A DNA stretch of 7,324 nucleotides from Anaerolineales bacterium UBA2029 (GTDB lineage Bacteria; Chloroflexota; Anaerolineae; Aggregatilineales; Aggregatilineaceae). The position numbers and the translations under genes were made by a program. This document shows positions 1-5,864 of this stretch, one piece after another. The stretch is taken from the NCBI GenBank assembly GCA_002332795.1, contig DDBP01000379.1, positions 1-7,324 on the forward strand. Reading direction: 5' to 3'. How positions within the stretch are numbered: position 1 is the stretch's first letter; every line of letters starts with the position of its first letter. The notes beneath the pieces were generated by a model, which saw nothing but the letters and a program-made list of their open reading frames with translations, was not told the DNA's origin and did no database searches.

Positions 1-60
1 TTCATAACAGCCTCTAGCGGCTGGCAACCTGTGCTCCTGCTGATTGCCTTGGCGAACTGA
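1..60 (+). CDS. Possible C-terminal end of a gene entering from the left edge
   Basis: The first plus-strand frame is open from the left edge for 19 codons and ends in TGA at 58-60. It reads FITASSGWQPVLLLIALAN, which ends in a hydrophobic run (PVLLLIALA) such as might close a membrane protein. The other two plus frames hit stops within the first few codons. Nineteen codons are too few to name a family, and an open run this short arises often by chance in GC-rich DNA. No T-rich terminator follows it; only a weak 5-bp stem (81-85 with 98-102) lies downstream. Whether this is a real gene end depends on sequence to the left of the window. Confidence 0.3.
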   Translation, partial: FITASSGWQPVLLLIALAN

Positions 61-160
61 TGCGGCAGCGGTCCCGTATCGAGCCTGGGCCAAGGCCGGC
101 TCTGCGCTTCGAGATCGCTACCCAGGGCACAAAGGTGCTCAAAAGCACGCACGACACGAC

Positions 161-187
161 AAAAGAGCGCGTCCCTGAACGCGCTCT
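161..187 (-). terminator. Rho-independent terminator of the ACT-domain gene
   Basis: Bases 164-172 pair perfectly with 179-187 (9 bp, mostly G-C) around a 6-nt loop. Read on the minus strand the stem is followed at once by TTTT (164-161; the first T belongs to the stem). It lies 33 nt past the stop codon of the minus-strand ACT gene, the right place and orientation for its terminator. Confidence 0.8.
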
Positions 188-220
188 CACTTCGTCCCGG
201 CCTGGCGACCAGCGAGCAAA

Positions 221-604
221 TCACCGCACGCCCAGGCTCATCGCCACCTGCTGTGCCTTGCTGTGATTGTCTACGTCCAGCACCAGTTGCCCGGTCATTG
301 CTGTGTAGACGGCGTTGATGTTCACCCCGGCCTCGCCCATCGCCCGCGCCAGACGGGCCAGTGCTCCTGGCTCGTCGGCCAGCCGCACCAGCAACACATT
401 CTGCGTCACATAGTCGAAACCAGCGTGCCGCAAGGCCTCGGTCGCTGCATCCGGGCTATCCGGCACGAACTGAATGATGCCCTGACCAGTGCAGGGCGAG
501 CCATGAATGGCCAGAATATTGACGGCGTTCTTGACCAACACCTCGGTGAGGTGCGCCAGAGCGCCGGGCCGATCTTCGACAAACACGGTGAATTCGGTAG
601 CCAT
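221..604 (-). CDS. Tandem ACT-domain protein
   Basis: This 127-residue protein consists of two ACT domains and nothing else. The first spans about residues 4-66 and the second about 70-127. Each has the typical strand-turn-helix start with an acidic-x-Pro-Gly-Ala-Leu turn (DRPGAL at 11-16, DEPGAL at 77-82), then an N-I-x-A strand (NILAI at 29-33, NINAV at 95-99). ACT domains usually bind amino acids or other small ligands at a dimer interface and control metabolic enzymes or transcription. Here no catalytic or DNA-binding part is attached, so the protein is probably a free-standing ligand-sensing subunit; its ligand and partner cannot be read from the sequence. The ATG at 604 is supported by AAAGGAG at 611-617 with 6 nt spacing. 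The gene is monocistronic: it is transcribed away from the WD40 gene and has its own terminator. It has no membrane or signal segment, so it should be cytoplasmic. Confidence 0.9.
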   Translation of the reverse strand: MATEFTVFVEDRPGALAHLTEVLVKNAVNILAIHGSPCTGQGIIQFVPDSPDAATEALRHAGFDYVTQNVLLVRLADEPGALARLARAMGEAGVNINAVYTAMTGQLVLDVDNHSKAQQVAMSLGVR

Positions 605-610
605 GCTTCG

Positions 611-617
611 CTCCTTT
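611..617 (-). promoter_or_regulatory. Ribosome binding site of the ACT-domain gene
   Basis: The minus strand reads AAAGGAG here, 6 nt before the ATG at 604. It is a near-perfect Shine-Dalgarno sequence and fixes the start. Confidence 0.8.
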
Positions 618-639
618 CTCGGCTCACGGCAACGCCGTC

Positions 640-685
640 ACTATCTCTTATCCCTAGTATAGGTCAAGATCGGGCGCGGCGGAAA
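640..685 (-). promoter_or_regulatory. Probable promoter of the ACT-domain gene
   Basis: Two overlapping solutions exist on the minus strand. One pairs TTGACC (662-667) with GATAGT (640-645) at 16 nt spacing. The other uses TATACT (656-661, five of six to the -10 consensus) with a poor -35, TTTCCG (680-685), at 18 nt. Either would give a short leader of about 30-45 nt before the ATG at 604. The sequence alone does not choose between them. Confidence 0.4.
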
Positions 686-747
686 CCAACCCGCGGAAGC
701 GACAGGTAGTCGGGGCACAGCGCACAGCATCGAACCGAGAAAAACCG

Positions 748-753
748 TATAAT
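748..753 (+). promoter_or_regulatory. Candidate -10 element for the WD40 gene
   Basis: TATAAT is a perfect -10 hexamer in an otherwise GC-rich spacer, 96 nt before the WD40 start codon. No recognisable -35 lies 16-18 nt upstream and there is no extended TG motif, so if it is a promoter it would need an activator or a different sigma contact. The implied leader is about 90 nt and contains a short 5-bp hairpin (772-776 with 781-785). Confidence 0.4.
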
Positions 754-836
754 GACGGCAAGCGGTCAAGTCTGGCAGACGCCAGGGGGGCGCGTGCCTC
801 ACCGGACAGGGCCGTCGCGTGAAAATTCATACCTGG

Positions 837-842
837 AAGGAG
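837..842 (+). promoter_or_regulatory. Ribosome binding site of the WD40 gene
   Basis: AAGGAG lies 7 nt before the ATG at 850. It rejects the overlapping GTG-started frame at 819, which has no such site. Confidence 0.8.
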
Positions 843-849
843 ATACCCC

Positions 850-2286
850 ATGAAGTGGCAACGCGCTCTACTTGGATTGGTGCTTGTCGCCGCCATGTTG
901 CTGGCGACTCCCCTGGCTGCCGCGCAGGAACCGCTGACGCAGAAGTTCACCTCGTCCGATGGCAGCCTGTCCTATTCCTATCCCGCTGGCTGGGCTGTGC
1001 AGGAAGACGCGGGCACAACCATCCTCACCAACAACCTGGCTGCGCTCGAAGAGGACACGCCGCCAGCGGGGGTGGTCGCAGCGCTGATCGTTCAACCGCT
1101 GGCCGTAGGCTCGCTGGTGGGCAGCGTAGAGGATACTACTCCGGTCGGGGTAGCGCTCGCCCTGGCCGAACAGTTGACCCTCTCCGCGCCTGCGGTACAG
1201 CCGGAGACGATGACCATCGCCGGGCGGGCAGCCGCGCGCCTGCCCCTAACCGTGGATATCGGCGATGCGCTGCTTTTCGCTCTCGACGTGGGCGCCGACT
1301 TACCGGTGGTCGTCGTCGCCGTCGCGGCCAGTGGCGAGCTGTCGCAGTTCGAGCCGACGCTGGTAGCGGTGATGGAGACGATCGAGTACGCTCCTCCCTG
1401 GCGAGCGGCCTTGCGTGGGCACACCGACTGGGTGAACGCGGTGGCCTTCAGTCCGGACGGCACGCGCGTGGCGTCGGGCAGTGACGACTACACGGTGCGC
1501 ATCTGGGAAGTCGGCACGGGCAAAGAGTTGCTCGCCATTCAGCAGCCCGGCTTCGTGAATGGCGTGGCCTTTGCCCCCAGCGGGGCACAGGTTGCGGCGG
1601 CGAATACCGACGGCAGCGTGGAAATATGGGATGCTGTCAGCGGCGCCGAGGTCTTGCGCATTGAGGCGCACGATGGCTACGTGCTCAGCGTGGCGTTCAG
1701 CCCGGACGGGGCGCACCTGGCCTCCAGCGGCGACGACTACCTGGTGCGGGTATGGGATGCGGTCACGGGCGAGGCGCAGGTCGCTCTGGAAGGGCACCAG
1801 GCCGCGGTGAACAGCGTCGTTTACAGTCCAGACGGGGCGCGCGTGGCTTCGGCCAGCGACGACTACACCGTGCGCGTCTGGGATGCCAGCACAGGCGGGC
1901 AGTTGCTGTCCATCGAACATCCCGACTGGGTAAGGGCAGTCGCCTTCAGCCCGGACGGGGCATGGCTCGTCAGCGGTAGCAACGACGGCGTGGTGCGCGT
2001 CTGGGATGCGGCGACGGGCGAGCTGCTGGCCGAACTGACAGGTCACGAAGACTATGTCAACAGTGTGGCTTTCAGCCCGGATGGGAACTACATCGTTTCC
2101 GGCAGCGACGACAGCACGGTCATCATCTGGTGGGACCTGGATTTGATGGATCACTCAGCCAGAGAATCCTTCGTGCTGCGCGGACACGCTGACTGGGTGA
2201 ATGCCGTGGCCTTCAGCCCGGACGGTCTGCTGATCGCTTCGGCCAGCGACGATGGCTCTGTGCTGTTGTGGGATGCGCCGCGCTAA
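850..2286 (+). CDS. Exported seven-bladed WD40 beta-propeller with PsbP-like N-terminal domain
   Basis: The 478-residue product begins with a signal peptide (K2 and R5, hydrophobic core about 7-20, AAA-Q junction near residue 25), so it should act outside the membrane. Residues about 30-185 form a domain with the F-x-S-x-D-G-x-L-S-Y-x-Y-P-A-G-W start (33-48) seen in PsbP-like domains of bacterial lipoproteins and secreted proteins. Residues 188-478 are seven WD40 repeats starting near 188, 229, 270, 312, 354, 395 and 442, each with V-x-x-V-A-F-S-P-D-G or a close variant and ending in W-D or W-E. Seven repeats make one closed propeller, probably a protein- or ligand-binding scaffold rather than an enzyme. 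Repeats 2 and 5 lack the Gly-His pair, and repeat 6 has an insertion (WWDLDLMDHSARES, 427-440) before blade 7. AAGGAG at 837-842, 7 nt before ATG, supports the start. The partner is unknown. Confidence 0.93.
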   Translation: MKWQRALLGLVLVAAMLLATPLAAAQEPLTQKFTSSDGSLSYSYPAGWAVQEDAGTTILTNNLAALEEDTPPAGVVAALIVQPLAVGSLVGSVEDTTPVGVALALAEQLTLSAPAVQPETMTIAGRAAARLPLTVDIGDALLFALDVGADLPVVVVAVAASGELSQFEPTLVAVMETIEYAPPWRAALRGHTDWVNAVAFSPDGTRVASGSDDYTVRIWEVGTGKELLAIQQPGFVNGVAFAPSGAQVAAANTDGSVEIWDAVSGAEVLRIEAHDGYVLSVAFSPDGAHLASSGDDYLVRVWDAVTGEAQVALEGHQAAVNSVVYSPDGARVASASDDYTVRVWDASTGGQLLSIEHPDWVRAVAFSPDGAWLVSGSNDGVVRVWDAATGELLAELTGHEDYVNSVAFSPDGNYIVSGSDDSTVIIWWDLDLMDHSARESFVLRGHADWVNAVAFSPDGLLIASASDDGSVLLWDAPR

Positions 2287-2319
2287 GCGCCCATACTCTC
2301 AATTCTGGCAACACATGGT

Positions 2320-2344
2320 GAGGGCCGGCTGTTTTCCGGCCCTC
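2320..2344 (+). terminator. Hairpin terminator after the WD40 gene
   Basis: Bases 2320-2328 (GAGGGCCGG) pair perfectly with 2336-2344 around a 7-nt loop holding TTTT. The stem starts 33 nt after the stop codon. The downstream side has only scattered T residues, so it is a stable stem with a weak U-tract; it could also stabilise the 3' end. Confidence 0.6.
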
Positions 2345-2409
2345 TGCCTTCGCCCACAACGTCAGTGAGGGTTCGCCATCCGCGGCAGAGTTTCGTGCAT
2401 CGGCCCCAA

Positions 2410-2438
2410 TTTACGTCCCCACCTGTTTCCGTTAACAT
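2410..2438 (+). promoter_or_regulatory. Probable promoter of the cyclase-family gene
   Basis: TTTACG (2410-2415) and TAACAT (2433-2438) match the -35 and -10 consensus at four of six bases each, with the ideal 17-nt spacer. They lie in the more AT-rich part of the gap between the WD40 hairpin and the cyclase start. The predicted leader is about 35 nt. Confidence 0.45.
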
Positions 2439-2467
2439 GAAGGCAACCCTGGAGCAAGAGAACATAC

Positions 2468-2473
2468 GGAGGT
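2468..2473 (+). promoter_or_regulatory. Ribosome binding site of the cyclase-family gene
   Basis: GGAGGT lies 7 nt before the ATG at 2481, an almost ideal Shine-Dalgarno site that sets the start just before the signal peptide. Confidence 0.8.
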
Positions 2474-2480
2474 CTGGACA

Positions 2481-3296
2481 ATGAAACGCTTTGTCACACT
2501 GTTCTTGGGCGCGCTTGTGCTGGTACTGGCCAGCGTGACCGGGGCGCTGTGGTTGCAGCCCTCCGCCGCTGCGCAAACACCCCCTGCGCCGCTGACCGAG
2601 TGGCAGATCGTTGACCTGACGCAGCCGCTCACACCCGCCATGCCCATCTGGCCCGGCGATCCGGAGTTCGTCATCGAGCCGTGGGCGACCTACGAAGAGG
2701 ACTACTACTACATCAACCGCATCTCGATCGGCGAGCATAGCGGCACGCACTGGGGCACGCCCAATACCTTCATCGAAGGTGGACGCAGCGCCGACATGAT
2801 CCCTGCCGAAGAACTGGTCGTGCCCGCCGTGGTGATTGACATCCGCGACAAGGCCGCACAGGACGTAGACTATCGGCTGACAGTGGAGGATATCCGCGCC
2901 TGGGAGGCCGCCAACGGCCAGATACCGGCGGGCAGCGTGGTGATCCTGTTCACCGGCTGGCAGGACAAATGGGACGATCCTGCCGCGTTCATTGGCGAAG
3001 ATGCCGACGGCGTGCTGCACTGGCCCGGTTTCGGCGCAGATGCCGCGGCGTTCCTGGTGAACGAGCGAGGGGCAGTTGGCCTGGGCACGGATACGCACGG
3101 CGTTGATCCGGGCAATGACGAAGAATACGCGGCCAGCTTCGCCATGTACCAGGCCGACGGCATGATCCTGGAATGCCTGACTGGATTGGACAGGTTGCCG
3201 CCAGTCGGCGCGACCCTGGTCGTGGGCGGACTGCCCATTCAGGGTGGATCGGGCAGCCCGGCGCGCGTCTTTGCTTTTCTCCCACCCGCCGATTGA
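2481..3296 (+). CDS. Secreted cyclase-family (kynurenine formamidase-like fold) protein
   Basis: The 271-residue product opens with a signal peptide or anchor (K2 R3, hydrophobic 5-25, then PSAAAQ). From residue 42 it follows the cyclase/KynB-like family, whose members are metal-dependent hydrolases such as kynurenine formamidase and isatin hydrolase. Visible family marks are V-D-L-T-Q-P-L (44-50), W-P-G-D-P (57-61), H-S-G-T-H (86-90), G-x-D-T-x-x-x-D-P (202-210) and the C-terminal E-C-L-T-G-L-D-R-L-P (231-240). The family's H-x-G-T-H-x-D-x-P motif reads HSGTHWGTP here, so the usual Asp ligand is Gly92. The His normally 12 residues before the conserved Glu (E231) is Ser219. Metal binding may therefore differ or be lost, and the substrate cannot be named. 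It has its own promoter-like site, ribosome site and terminator, so it looks monocistronic. Most relatives I know are cytoplasmic, so export is also unusual. Confidence 0.88.
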   Translation: MKRFVTLFLGALVLVLASVTGALWLQPSAAAQTPPAPLTEWQIVDLTQPLTPAMPIWPGDPEFVIEPWATYEEDYYYINRISIGEHSGTHWGTPNTFIEGGRSADMIPAEELVVPAVVIDIRDKAAQDVDYRLTVEDIRAWEAANGQIPAGSVVILFTGWQDKWDDPAAFIGEDADGVLHWPGFGADAAAFLVNERGAVGLGTDTHGVDPGNDEEYAASFAMYQADGMILECLTGLDRLPPVGATLVVGGLPIQGGSGSPARVFAFLPPAD

Positions 3297-3302
3297 CATC
3301 GC

Positions 3303-3330
3303 CCAGGGGCGCCCTCAGCAGCGCCCCTGG
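3303..3330 (+). terminator. Strong hairpin terminator after the cyclase-family gene
   Basis: Bases 3303-3312 (CCAGGGGCGC) pair perfectly with 3321-3330 around an 8-nt loop, starting 6 nt after the stop codon. The sequence after it is pyrimidine-rich (TTCATTCCCCTT) rather than a pure T run. It separates the cyclase gene from the kinase operon. Confidence 0.7.
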
Positions 3331-3345
3331 TTCATTCCCCTTCAG

Positions 3346-3374
3346 TCGCCAGCGAATCAGAAAACAGGTATGAT
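3346..3374 (+). promoter_or_regulatory. Probable promoter of the kinase-HAD operon
   Basis: TCGCCA (3346-3351, four of six to -35) and TATGAT (3369-3374, five of six to -10) are 17 nt apart, just past the cyclase hairpin. Transcription would begin near 3381, giving a leader of about 85 nt. That start also argues against translation from the TTG codon at 3380. Confidence 0.5.
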
Positions 3375-3466
3375 TCTCGTTGCGTGGGTCTCGTCGGCTG
3401 TGCCCGCGCAGACAGGCGAGTGCATCGTCGTGGACCATCGAACGTCTTTGTCAGGATGAGGACAGT

Positions 3467-5830
3467 ATGCCCGGCGCTTCCACCACCCTGACAATCGCCT
3501 TGCTGGTGATCTATGGGGGCCTGCTGACATGGCTGGCGGTCACCCGTCAACGCCCGGCGCGCACGGCTCACCGGCGCTGGCTGACCCTGGCCCTGGCGAC
3601 CGCCTGGCTGGGGAGTTTGACCGGTCTGCTGCCGCGCGACGCCCATCTGCGCACCCCGTATGAGACGCTGCTACCGGAGCCGCTCACGGCCTCCGCGCTG
3701 GCGATCTTCGCCGCCAGCGCCACACTGGTTTTCTTTGGGGCGCTGCTGCTGAGCTATCTGCGCTCGCGGGCGGTGATCGGCTGGCTGGTCGGTGCGGGCG
3801 TATGGTGGCTGGCGCAGCCTATCCTCAGCCTGACGGCCAGCGACCTGATGATCGGTCAGCCTGGCTGGTACCGCACGCTCTACGAAACCCCTCACAGCCC
3901 CGACTGGCTGATCGTGGCGGGCTGGCTGGGGGGCGGGCTATTGTTGATGTTGATCGCGCTGTCCTCGTTCTATCGGGCGGCGTTGCCCGAACTGGCCAAT
4001 CAGGCGCTCTTCGGTGCGGTGAACGTGCCGCCGCTGGTAGGAGGCATCGCGTTGGCTGCCAGCGGCGAGCACGTGGTCACGGAGATTGGGCTGCTGCTGC
4101 AACTGCTGGCGTTGCTCGGCGCGACCTACAGCGCCACTGCTTACCGCGTGCTGGACATCCGCCGCACGGTCCGGCAGGCGACCGTGGTGGGCGTCCTCAC
4201 CCTGGTGATAGCGCTCGGCGCGTTCGGCGTGGGGGCGCTGGCGCTGCACGTTGACCTGCCTGCGCCGCAGCGTTACGCCCTGGTCGCCGCGCTGGCGCTC
4301 GCCGTTGCGGCCCTGATCAACCCCCTCTACAGCCTGATTGCCCGTGGACTGGCCGGGTCGCTCAGCGAGCGCTCCGCCAGCACCTCACAGCAGTTGCGCC
4401 GCTTCAGCGCCGACATCAGCGGCGTGGTGGACCTGGACGAACTGGTGGAACTCACCCTGCGCACCGTGCGCGTCTTGCTGCGCGCCCGGCGCGGCGAATT
4501 CCTGCTGGTCAGCCATGCTGGCAAAGGCGTGCTGGAGGTCGAGCCTGCGCCGAGGCGCGGCGAGCGATCGCAGAAGCGCGGACAACTGACGACCAGCAGC
4601 CCCATCACGCAACGGTTTCTGCGCGCCCGCGCGCCGCTGCTGCAATACGACCTGGACTTCAGCCCGGATTTCGCCGCTGTGCCGCCTGCCGAGCGGGCCT
4701 TCTTCACTCAGACGCGCATGAGCGCCTACGCGCCGATCGTCGTACAAAATCGCCTGATCGGGATCGTCTGCTGCGGGCCGAAGATCAGCGACGATCCTTT
4801 CACTGCCGCCGACCTGGAAATCCTGATGACCATCGCCAATCAGACGGGGGTGGCGCTGCGCAGCGCCCGCCTGATCAGCGACCTGCGCCGTCGCGAAGCC
4901 GAGCAGAAAGCGCTCAACCGGGCGCTTTCGGCGGCCAAAGAGCAGCTCGAAAAGCTCGATAGCGTCAAGAGCGACTTCATCACCATCGCCAGTCACGAGC
5001 TGCGCACGCCGCTGGCGCAGATTCGCGGCTACGCTGAGCTGATGGAGTCCATGAACGAAGACGGGCAGCTCGACCAGGATCAGATCGCCAGCATGACGGC
5101 CAGCATCAGCCGCGCCGCCGACCGTCTGGAAGAACTGATCGCGGCCATGCTGGATGTCAGTCAGCTCGACATTGACGCCATGAGCCTGCAATTCAGTCCG
5201 GTGCGCATCGAGGCGGCCATGCGGGCGGCGCTCGAACCGCTGGTCGAGGCGGTGCGGCAACGCAAGCTGATGGTATCGGCGCGCAACCTGCGCGACCTGC
5301 CCACGATCATGGGCGATGAGAGCCGCCTGGTGCAGGCGTTCCGCAACATCATCCTCAACGCCATCAAGTACACGCCCGACGGGGGGCGCATTGACATTCG
5401 CGGCGAGGCGCGCGAGAACGAGGTGATCGTTTCGATCAGCGATACGGGCATCGGCATTGATCCCTCGCTGCACTCGCTGATCTTCGAGAAATTCTTCCGC
5501 GCTCAGGACCCGAACTATCACTCGACCGGCACCACCAAGTTCATGGGAGCCGGGCCAGGGCTGGGCCTGACCATCGCGCGCGGTGTGGTGATGGCACACG
5601 GCGGGCGCATCTGGGTAGAAAGCCCCGGCTACGATCCGGAGAAGTGCCCTGGCAGCACCTTCTACATCCTGCTGCCGCTGACCCCGCCCGACCTGGCCCA
5701 TCGCCTGGGCGATCTGCAAAAGGCGGTGCGGCTGAGCGAGCGCACCGGTCATATCCTGCCGCCGACTCCGACGCCGACTCCAGCCGCTCCGGTGGAGTCA
5801 ACGCCCCCGTTCATCTCTACGCCGTCCTGA
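3467..5830 (+). CDS. Multi-span membrane GAF-domain sensor histidine kinase
   Basis: Starting at the ATG at 3467, preceded by GAGG (3458-3461, 5 nt spacing), the product has 787 residues. A frame extension to TTG at 3380 adds 29 residues that are not hydrophobic and start at the predicted transcription start, so I reject it. Residues 8-291 hold about nine hydrophobic spans. A GAF domain follows (about 312-470), then a short coiled coil (about 470-505), then the kinase core. The H-box has the phospho-accepting His510 in S-H-E-L-R-T-P; the N-box has N627 and N631 (RNIILNAIKYTPDGG), the G1 box D659-T-G-I-G-I-D, the F-box F-E-K-F-F, and the G2 box G-A-G-P-G-L-G-L (694-701). All catalytic motifs are intact, so it should autophosphorylate. 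The signal may enter through the membrane part or the GAF domain. The C-terminus carries a Pro-Thr-rich tail (about 763-787). No response regulator is adjacent, so its partner is encoded elsewhere; the gene is followed 34 nt later by a HAD gene. Confidence 0.93.
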   Translation: MPGASTTLTIALLVIYGGLLTWLAVTRQRPARTAHRRWLTLALATAWLGSLTGLLPRDAHLRTPYETLLPEPLTASALAIFAASATLVFFGALLLSYLRSRAVIGWLVGAGVWWLAQPILSLTASDLMIGQPGWYRTLYETPHSPDWLIVAGWLGGGLLLMLIALSSFYRAALPELANQALFGAVNVPPLVGGIALAASGEHVVTEIGLLLQLLALLGATYSATAYRVLDIRRTVRQATVVGVLTLVIALGAFGVGALALHVDLPAPQRYALVAALALAVAALINPLYSLIARGLAGSLSERSASTSQQLRRFSADISGVVDLDELVELTLRTVRVLLRARRGEFLLVSHAGKGVLEVEPAPRRGERSQKRGQLTTSSPITQRFLRARAPLLQYDLDFSPDFAAVPPAERAFFTQTRMSAYAPIVVQNRLIGIVCCGPKISDDPFTAADLEILMTIANQTGVALRSARLISDLRRREAEQKALNRALSAAKEQLEKLDSVKSDFITIASHELRTPLAQIRGYAELMESMNEDGQLDQDQIASMTASISRAADRLEELIAAMLDVSQLDIDAMSLQFSPVRIEAAMRAALEPLVEAVRQRKLMVSARNLRDLPTIMGDESRLVQAFRNIILNAIKYTPDGGRIDIRGEARENEVIVSISDTGIGIDPSLHSLIFEKFFRAQDPNYHSTGTTKFMGAGPGLGLTIARGVVMAHGGRIWVESPGYDPEKCPGSTFYILLPLTPPDLAHRLGDLQKAVRLSERTGHILPPTPTPTPAAPVESTPPFISTPS

Positions 5831-5852
5831 CCTTGTCCGAATCCAGTTCTTG

Positions 5853-5858
5853 GGGGAG
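5853..5858 (+). promoter_or_regulatory. Ribosome binding site of the HAD-family gene
   Basis: GGGGAG lies 6 nt before the ATG at 5865. It selects this ATG over the in-frame TTG at 5850, which lies upstream of the site. Confidence 0.7.
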
Positions 5859-5864
5859 TCATTC

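Noticed and set aside
60..266. Plus-strand ORF of 68 codons whose ATG overlaps the TGA at 58-60 (TGATG)
   Set aside because: The overlap looks like translational coupling, but the product is low-complexity and basic, and the frame runs through the ACT-gene terminator and into that gene's 3' end on the opposite strand. No ribosome site stands out.
819..1484. Plus-strand 221-codon frame starting with GTG inside the WD40 gene region
   Set aside because: It is an out-of-frame shadow rich in Arg and Gly. The WD40 frame has the signal peptide, domain matches and ribosome site.
1411..2283. Regular DNA repeats of about 123-125 bp that might suggest a CRISPR or satellite array
   Set aside because: The period is the WD40 repeat length of about 41-42 codons, in frame and within one gene; there are no short identical repeats with unique spacers.
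2283..3299. Minus-strand 338-codon frame opposite the cyclase-family gene
   Set aside because: Its composition is that of an antisense shadow (His, Arg and Val rich), and it matches no family; the plus strand encodes a clear cyclase-family protein.
3380..3466. N-terminal extension of the kinase from TTG at 3380
   Set aside because: The extra 29 residues are Arg/Ser rich rather than membrane-like, no ribosome site precedes the TTG, and it coincides with the predicted transcription start. The ATG at 3467 has GAGG 5 nt upstream.
4385..5752. Minus-strand 455-codon frame opposite the kinase gene
   Set aside because: It is a long open frame caused by high GC on the strand opposite the kinase. It is rich in Gln, His, Arg and Ala, shows no domain, and lies wholly under an intact kinase.
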